From contig OY997590.1 of assembly GCA_963921825.1 (NCBI GenBank), forward strand, positions 59,076,012-59,140,011: DNA of 64,000 nt, read 5' to 3'. Each line of letters begins with the position of its first letter. The first letter of the stretch is position 1. Origin of the DNA: Erodium maritimum (taxonomy: Eukaryota > Streptophyta > Magnoliopsida > Geraniales > Geraniaceae). Below the pieces are notes generated by a model that was not told where the DNA came from, made no database searches, and saw only the letters and a program-made list of their open reading frames with translations. Below, piece after piece: positions 57,243-64,000 of the stretch. A program made the translations under genes and the position numbers.

Positions 57243-58160
57243 TTAAGATAAGAGAGTTTGGAGGTACATAAGTGTACTCCACCTACAAAAGTAAATCCAA
57301 CTAACAAACAGAAAGGAAAAATAAAACAGTAAATTCGGCTCTAATAATCGGGGGCGGACGAAGGGGAAATCTGCGGTGGCGTCCAAAGACACCGATACAG
57401 CATGCTTCTTCCAAAGGGGACTAGGCGAGCCAACCAAGTTGAATTGAATACTGGTGGACCTACATCTCCCCCGGTGTGTCAGCGTGCGTCGTCCTCCCTG
57501 GACTGATAATGGTAAGGCTACTGAACGCGGGTGTGCTGACTCCGGATTGGAAAGGGAGACAATTATCAACTTATGATGGTGCCAACGCCATCCATCCACC
57601 GGGAAGGGATCAAAGTTGACCCACCCCTCCCCGGGCCACCTCAGACTCATTCCTGCAGGCGAGGGTGCTTGAAGCCCTCCGCCGCCGCTGCTTGTGAATC
57701 CATGAAACCATCTGTCCGACCCAACCCATCACTCAGGCCCATCTCCGGCCCATTAGGGTTCCCTTGTAGCACCCTTTTGCCCTTGCTTCTTCGCCAAGCT
57801 ACCACCGCCGCCGACTCCTCCACCTCCGTGTCCGATGATACCTCCATCACCGGCACCACTGCCTCCGTCCCTGGCACCATCAACGACCCCCGCTTGTCCG
57901 GTTCGACGACCGTAGCCGGTCTCGATCCCACGCCCCTCACAGCCCGAGGTCTTGGACCTCTCGCCGGCGTCCGCCAAATCCCTGCCACCGCGGTGTGCGA
58001 CCAACCTCCCCCCAACAGCGGAGATCCACCACTCCTTGTGGCCGAGAAGCACATGGGAGAGGATAAACTACCCCACAGCATCAGCGGCTCCGACACCGTG
58101 TCGGATGCCACCTTCTCCCCCGTCTCGTCCTCCATCGCCGGCGAGATCAGCCCAACCACG
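57243..58160 (-). pseudogene. GC-rich frame, possible ORF1-only LINE, cut by Copia
   Basis: Both strands are open for about 200 codons because of GC content. On the minus strand the frame runs out of the Copia LTR at 58160 through acidic sequence (MEDETGEKVASDTVSE) and ends near 57647, followed by sequence with a T-rich section like a LINE 3' region. The plus-strand frame at 57573-58178 is low-complexity Pro/Thr/Ser. No domain is recognised, so both the orientation and the identity are guesses. Confidence 0.25.
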
Positions 58161-59847
58161 TGTTGGGTCTCGAGGTAGGGTTCGAGATGAACCAACTCGC
58201 AGCGGAAAATCAATGAAAACCAAGAGACGATTAAACCAAGAAACAACTAACAAAGAATAGATTCACAAGAGAAAAATTCAGCACTATTTCTTACCAAAAC
58301 AAGAACACCGGTTAACGAATGATTGGCTTGAGTCTCCAAGACGCCTACGTATCCACATGGGAATCAAAGCCACGTAGTTCTTCTCTTTGAGGACTCAAGA
58401 ACACAAACATGGAGGTGGGAGCTTGCCAAACCCGAAATGGCCATGGAAGAGGGAGAGAAAATGTGTTTCCTATTCTTGTCTTGTTTTTGTTATGTTGAAA
58501 AAAGATGACTTAAACATAACAAAACCCATACTTGTCCAACTAAAGGCATGGGACAAGTATGGTGTCAAGTAAGGTGTAAATAGGACAAAGTATGGCAAGA
58601 CAAGATTGGGTTAGGTGGTGAATCACCAACACCTTAATCCTTGTCTTACTTACTTAGTACTAATTAATCAAGACTTGATTAATTAGTTCCATGGGCCTTG
58701 GTTGCATGGGCCTTTCATGGGCCTCTTGGAACATGGCCCGTGGCCATTTCCAACGAGGTCCCGTGATTCGCTCATCGCCTCCAAGCCTTCCATACCGGAA
58801 ATGTCCAACATTATCCGACGCGATCAATCCCAAGACTCCAAGCCTTGTCTCGATCCGTAAAGTCCTATTCACTTACGGGCACATGACCCAAAACCCAGTT
58901 TTGGTCATGTCCCGAGACAACTCCCTTTTGGCCATTCTCCATATATGTGTCAATGAGTTTCATCCTCCGGTGTGACCCTTAGGTTTATGCATGTCAATAG
59001 ATAAACGTAAAATCCCATTTTACTTGATCCTATTTAAGTGGCAACTAACGAGACTTTAGTATTGCCTGACACTGCATAGCGAATCGACCCTGTCGATTCT
59101 AACCTTTCCGTCGTCCCTGTCATTATCCTTTTATCTCCGATATCCTGATTGAGATAAGGCATAGAGCCGTCATCCTTATTATTCTCAATCACCGTTCCTT
59201 GATATGTGAGATGACTGAAGATATGATACCCAGTATCATGTGCATGGCCATGCTATTCTTTCAGTCACTCTCGATCAAGCGGCCGAGAACCGATATCTTT
59301 CCCATACCTCAGTATGAGGGATAAATCCCTTAGCCGCCTTTCGTGTCACTCATGTAGCCCGTCCCCAAGCCAATCCTGGCCGTTATGGAAGCCCTGTTAC
59401 GGACAACGTTAGGCTCAGGTCAAACTCAGTTGTTGACTACATAGCAATCACAAAGACTCCTTGGTCTAAGGATACATGACAAGCTACGACAATGAATATG
59501 TTCATGACTTAATCTATGGTACATATTCAGGGCGGGTCGTCCAATATCATGTCCCACATGATATCTATGATCAGACTCCGGAATCCCATTCCAATGACTA
59601 ACAGAACGTAAGCCATAAAGAGCCATCTTTCATACTAGTCGCTTCTAGTGAAGCTTTGTTGACTAGGGACCCATCGAGTGTGTTCTATCTCGATCTATGG
59701 TTCTATTCGCATGGTGGGCATAGATCAGAGCACACATCGATATATTACTCCAACACATAAGTAATATAAAGCCGCTTTAATTTTATTGCTAATGATGATA
59801 TGTACATTTGGACATTTAGGATTGAACTACGGGCACTAAGACTAACA
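58161..59847 (-). repeat. Copia 3' LTR (1,687 bp)
   Basis: Termini TGTTAG...CCAACA in minus orientation. It is identical in length to the solo LTR at 3870-5556 and very similar. It borders the polypurine tract at 59848. Confidence 0.97.
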
Positions 59848-59862
59848 ATCTCCCACTTGCCC
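59848..59862 (-). promoter_or_regulatory. Copia polypurine tract
   Basis: On the minus strand GCAAGTGGGAGATT immediately precedes the LTR start TGTTAG. AAGTGGGAGATT is the common polypurine tract of plant Copia elements. Confidence 0.9.
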
Positions 59863-59998
59863 TAGTTCCAATCTAAACTCCAATATGTCCCCATCGACTT
59901 TACATGTCTAACATGTTCAGGCAGTGACACTGCCTTAGTCAAAGGGTTGGCTATGTTATCATCTGTTGCAATATCGGTTATCTTCACTTCACCTCAGT

Positions 59999-62750
59999 TC
60001 AGTATTTATCTGATGAGGTGGATACGCCGCAGTACATGTTTGGATTTGTTATGCGATCTAGGCTTTTAGCTTGCGCAATGACCCTTGTGTTGTCGCAAAA
60101 TGGATTCACCGGACTGGATGGGTTTTTAATTACACCCAGCCCTGCCATGAATTTCCAAATCCACATAGCCTCCTTAGCTGCCTCTGCAGCATCCATGTAC
60201 TTGGCCTCTGTCGTAGATTCGGCAATGGTATCTTGCTTTACGCTTTCCCAGCTAAAGCTCTGCCATTCAGCGTAAACACATATCCTGATTGACTTCTAAA
60301 GTCATCTGGATTTGTCTTGGAAAACTAGCGTCTACTCATCCTTCGCCGACTAGTTCAACATCATCTTTCCCCCGGGTTAGAATGATGTCTACTGGTACAA
60401 CATAAGGCTTACGAGACGTCTGGTCTCATACATGTCATGGCATATATGATCGATCCTACCCCGAGGCGCATAGGATTCTCATCATCCTTTTCAGCTCATC
60501 AGGTGTCTTAGGACACTGAGTCTTGCTGAGATGAATGCCATGACTAGTGGGTAAGAGTCCTTTCTTTGAATCGAGCATTAAGAACCTACTCAATGCCTTG
60601 TTCACATAGGTTCCCTGACTTAAATCCAAGACCCTCTTGGTGCGATCTCTACATATCTTAATCCTTAAGATATGAGAAGCATCGCCTAAGTCCTTTATTG
60701 AAAAACACTTCCTCAACCAAGCTTTAGTCTCGTGCAAGGTTGGGATGTCGTTTTCAATGAGAACCAGAAAGGTAATATTGCTCCCACTAGCCTTCTTATA
60801 AACGCAAGATTCATCCTCGTTCTTGATTAAGCCAAATCCAATTACAGCTTCATCAAAACGAAGGATCCAACTCCGAGAAGTTCGTTTCAATCCATAAATG
60901 GATTTCAACAACTTATAAATCTTTCCTTTATTCTTCGGATCGTCAAAACCTTTGGGCCGAGACATACAAACGTACTCAGTCAAATTTCCATTTAGGAAAG
61001 CGGTTTTGACATCCACTTGCCATATCTCGTAATTATGATACGCAGTTATGTCAAGAAGAATTTGGATCGATTTTGACCATAGCCACTAAGGAGAAGGTTT
61101 CCTCATAGTCAATCCATTGGATCTGCCTATAACCTTTCGCCACCAGTTGAGCTTTGTAGGTCAGAGGGTTGCCGTCCATGTCCATCTTCACCTTGAAGAT
61201 CAATTTGCATCCTATGGTCCTCACACCATTGATAGGATCAACCGGTTCTCAGACTCGGTTGTCCGACATGGATTGCATTTCCTCCCTCATGGCTCCCAGC
61301 CATAACTCGGAGTTGGGCCCATCCACGACTTCTTGAAAGGTGGCTGGATCATCGTGATCCACCATGACTTCATTGTCACCTCCGGATACCATATCTTGGA
61401 GGTGGAAGATTGATCCTTTCAAATCGCCTTGGACCTTCCGGAATTGTAACAGGAATTGGTTCTTACTCTACGACAATCTCTGGCTCCTTTCTACTGGGTT
61501 GCCAATTGGTTTAGACAGATCTGTACCATCCTGAATTTCTTCGAGATGCACAGTCCTCCCAATGACGTCTTTGGAAACAAAACTTCTTTTCCATAAAGAC
61601 CCCACCCCAAGCGACGAACACCATGTTCTCACTGGGATTGTAGAAATAGTATCCCCTTGTTGCTTTGGGATACCACACGAAGGTGCATATCTCAGATCTT
61701 GGTTCGAGCTTAGTCGAAACCAAATGTTTCACATAAGCCTCGCAACCACAAATCTTTAGGAAGGACAAAGCGGGCATCATCCCGTACCATTTTAAAATAG
61801 TATCCCTTCCACACCCTTCCTCGAAGCCCGATTCACTATGAATGCGGTCGTCTCTAGAGCATAACCCCAGAAAGAGATTGGGAGATCAGTCCAACTAATC
61901 ATGGAACGGACCATTGTCTAACAATGTCCGATTTCTCTGTTTGGCTACACGTTTCAACTACAGTGTCCCAGGAGGAGTCCATTCCTAAAGGATCCCATTC
62001 TCTTTTAGATGATCTAATAACTCTATGGTCAAGTATTTTCCACCTCGATCCAATCGAAGTGCCTCAATACCTTTGTCGAGCTGGTTTTCTACTATAGTCT
62101 TAAACTCTTTGAATTTATCAAAAGCTTCAGACTTATGTCTCATTGAATAGACATAACCATATTTACTATAATCATAAGTAAATGTGATAAAGTAGCTAAA
62201 ACCCCTCCTGACAAGTGAAGTTATTGGTCTACACACATTCGAGTGTATCAGCCCCAATAATTCACCCGCCCTTTCATCGCGATCGATAAAGGGAACTTTA
62301 GTCATTTTACCCATCAAACAAACCTTGCACCTATCGATCGAATGGAATTCGAAAGAACCTGAAAGCCCGCACTTGTGAAGTGCTGATAGATGCTTCTTGT
62401 TTATGCGGCCCAAATGACAGTGCCATAACAGAGTTAGGTTTAAATCGTTGGATTTAGACCTCTTGGTATTAACGGAATATATAGAACTTGAGGCATTGTT
62501 ACCCATATCTAATATGTACAATCCTCCAACCAAGTCAGTACTGGTATAAAACATATCATTGCATAGAACATTGAAAACTCCATTTCCAATATTAACATTA
62601 TATCCTTCCTTGTCAAACATGGATACAGATATAATATTCCTACTAAAAGTAGGTATGCAATATACAGTATACAATACTAAGACAAGGCCTCTTGGCAAAG
62701 CAAGACTCATGGATCCTACAGCAGTTGCCACAACTCTAAGGTCCACTTCG
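59999..62750 (-). pseudogene. pol: Copia pol (integrase, RT, RNase H), inactivated
   Basis: From right to left: GAG-pre-integrase (LTLLWHCHLGRINKKHL; CKVCLMGKMTKVPF), the integrase core (ITFTYDYSKYGYVYSM; LRLDRGGKYL) and, after frame breaks near 61800-61980, a region with CGCEAYVKH and GYYFYNPSE. RT follows (MDVKTAFLNGNL at 61016; KSIYGLK) and then RNase H remnants (AEAAKEAMWIWKFM ... CDNTRVIAQAKS). The integrase motif that usually reads HTDVCGP is HSNVCRP here, replacing a catalytic Asp. The RT YVDD box is absent: FLVL is followed directly by IENDIPTL, an in-frame loss of about seven codons. Several frame breaks also occur. The enzyme set is dead. Confidence 0.9.
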
Positions 62751-63375
62751 TGCTTTCCAAACCTCTCCTACTTTCAACCACCATATATAAGTGCATGTCT
62801 GAGATTCAGTCCTGGTATCTAATACCCATGAATCTTTGGAAGTAGAGAGATGTAGCTCTATAGAGTCAATACCGGATGAAGGCACGGTCCCACCGCCCTT
62901 CCTTAAATCATCCGGGTTTCCTGATGAAGGCGCAGTCCTACTGCCCTTCTTTAGATCATCCAGGCTATTTGATGAAGGCGCAGTCCCACTGCCCTTCTTC
63001 AGATCAGCCGTGAACTTCCTGTAATCCCGGTTCCAATGACCAGGCTGTTGGCAGTAGAAGCAAACATTCTCAGGTGTCTCATCTTTCCTGCCAAGTGCGC
63101 ATGGGCCCCGCCCTTGCCACTTCCAATTCCCTTGTTGACCATCAGAATATCCTTGGATCCCAGATCCCTGATATATTCTTCTCAGCAATTAATGACACTT
63201 CATGTAACTCTGATATGGTCTTAGAGACAGCCTTGTCAAGGACATATTCTTTGCGTTCAGACTTGAGGACTATCCTCAAAATTCTGTACCAGTCCAAATA
63301 GTTTGTCCCATTTAGCTTGACCCTGTCAAGAATGGTTTTTAATGACAAACTATTAATGTTCGCTGAATTTGCCAT
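62736..63375 (-). pseudogene. gag: Copia gag and protease lead-in, frameshifted
   Basis: ATG 63375 opens MANSANINSLSLKTILDRVK and LNGTNYLDWYRILR, typical of plant Copia gag. The frame breaks near 63180, where much of the gag core is missing, and resumes with the zinc knuckle CFYCQQPGHWNRDY, whose last Cys is Tyr. A stretch of repeated KKGSGTAPSS units follows, then the protease lead-in WVLDTRTESQ, where the usual DSGA/DTGA active site reads DTRT. Confidence 0.85.
62870..63010 (-). repeat. In-frame tandem repeat in Copia gag
   Basis: Three to four copies of a roughly 48-bp unit encode variants of DDLKKGSGTAPSSGNP between the zinc knuckle and protease. The unit is a multiple of three, so the copies are in frame. 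Confidence 0.85.
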
Positions 63376-64000
63376 TTGATCTACAACAGATAAAATTCAA
63401 TCAGTAAACTGAATAAATTTTATGAAGATCAAGCTTAAACACCAACAATCGATTCTAAACCTTTAGAATCTGAAACCAAGATCCTTGATTCACTCGATTA
63501 AGCTGAACTAATGCTCACCACTTAATCGAGCTATGTAGGTAGGACTCCATCCAATCACATCCAATGTGACTCTTGGCTAGGGTATGTACTTATGTACACG
63601 ACTTACCCTATCTGTTACCCTAGCTCAACCTCAGGCTGAGAATCGTAGTCGGGTCCACCAATTTTCAACTATGGCCCGTCACTATGTAGGTGCTCCGCTA
63701 ATGCGCACGACACCCACATATGTCGTCCAAACCTACTACCCCGCTTCCCCATGGATGCTCCGCTAATGCGCACGACACCCATAGGACGGGGAGGTAGTAA
63801 GGTGTTGATTATTGGGAGGTATCGGACATGACCCGCTTTTACTTGTCCAGTTGTGTTCAAAACTTTGGCACATCCTAGATGCGATGAGCACATCAACTAC
63901 ATTCCAAATGCAATGATGCCTCAAATTACATCCAATGTAATTCTTCCTTTGAACCCGTCAACTACATCCAATGTAATGACGGTTCTAAGGGTTCACACAC
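63376..64000 (-). other. Copia leader region
   Basis: No frame of note. The phrase GCTCCGCTAATGCGCACGAC is present twice (about 63692 and 63758), and ACATCCAATGTAAT occurs three times near the right edge. The primer-binding site and 5' LTR are not reached. Confidence 0.6.

Larger units (their letters stand above)
58161..64000 (-). mobile_element. Copia retrotransposon, 5' end beyond window
   Basis: Minus-strand order: leader (64000-63376), gag, protease/GAG-pre-integrase, integrase, RT, RNase H, polypurine tract, 3' LTR (59847-58161). The integrase-before-RT order is diagnostic of Copia. The outer LTR end is preceded by CCACG (58156-58160), one half of the expected target duplication; the other half and the 5' LTR lie beyond 64000. 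The coding region is heavily damaged. Confidence 0.93.

Noticed and set aside
57573..58178. Plus-strand 201-codon Pro/Thr/Ser-rich frame as a gene
   Set aside because: It runs into the Copia LTR, is low in complexity and has an equally open frame on the other strand.
1..64000. CRISPR arrays, bacterial operons or a prokaryotic defence system
   Set aside because: No spaced identical repeats, ribosome-binding sites or compact gene order; introns, chromoviruses and plant gene families show a plant nuclear region.

Overview
The window looks like a repeat-dense intergenic stretch of a flowering-plant nuclear genome, most likely a eudicot. The reasons are spliced genes with short GT-AG introns, a FOUR LIPS/MYB88-type R2R3-MYB gene, group VII receptor-like cytoplasmic kinases, Tekay-type chromovirus retrotransposons, Copia, plant L1 LINEs, a MuDR-like element and many MITEs. 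I cannot name the species. All calls come from reading the sequence and from recall of family motifs; no alignment was run.

Layout. 1-3,420: a non-autonomous hAT-like element holding a nested MITE, then AT-rich repeats. 3,420-12,005: a plant L1 LINE (ORF1 with RRM; ORF2 with endonuclease, RT and zf-RVT), broken by a solo Copia LTR at 3,870-5,556 and by a frameshift and a stop. 12,006-21,198: a circularly permuted Tekay Gypsy element (gag-pol, one LTR, leader, gag start) with a 118-bp repeat at its two ends. 21,200-27,788: a second, minus-strand Gypsy element that keeps only part of gag; its body contains what looks like the 5' half of an initiator tRNA-Met. 27,789-31,100: an RNase H fragment and unassigned sequence.

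31,125-34,430: an intact 11-exon FLP/MYB88 gene, followed by a broken exon of a UDP-sugar transporter (UTR1/UTR3-like). As I recall, this pair is also adjacent in Arabidopsis. 34,436-41,525: a MuDR-like element with a perfect 9-bp target duplication. It has a decayed transposase gene facing an apparently intact two-exon gene for a GRF zinc finger plus membrane segment, which sits where mudrB sits in MuDR. Its right end carries an inverted copy of the host DNA that flanks its left end. 41,883-45,768: a long-TIR element split by a solo Gypsy LTR. 46,050-49,981: a small hAT element, a LINE carrying only ORF1 with a 16-bp target duplication, a hAT-like fragment and a MITE.

50,900-56,500: two convergent receptor-like cytoplasmic kinase genes. 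The plus-strand PBL2/PBL3-like gene is a pseudogene in its last exon; the minus-strand gene is intact (390 aa) with a SINE in an intron. 57,243-64,000: GC-rich sequence cut by a minus-strand Copia element whose 3' LTR is the same length as the solo LTR at 3,870 and nearly identical. The 5' end of this Copia lies beyond the window.

The only genes that look able to make a full product are the MYB gene, the minus-strand kinase and the GRF gene carried by the transposon. The rest is layered transposon insertions, and target duplications often give their order.
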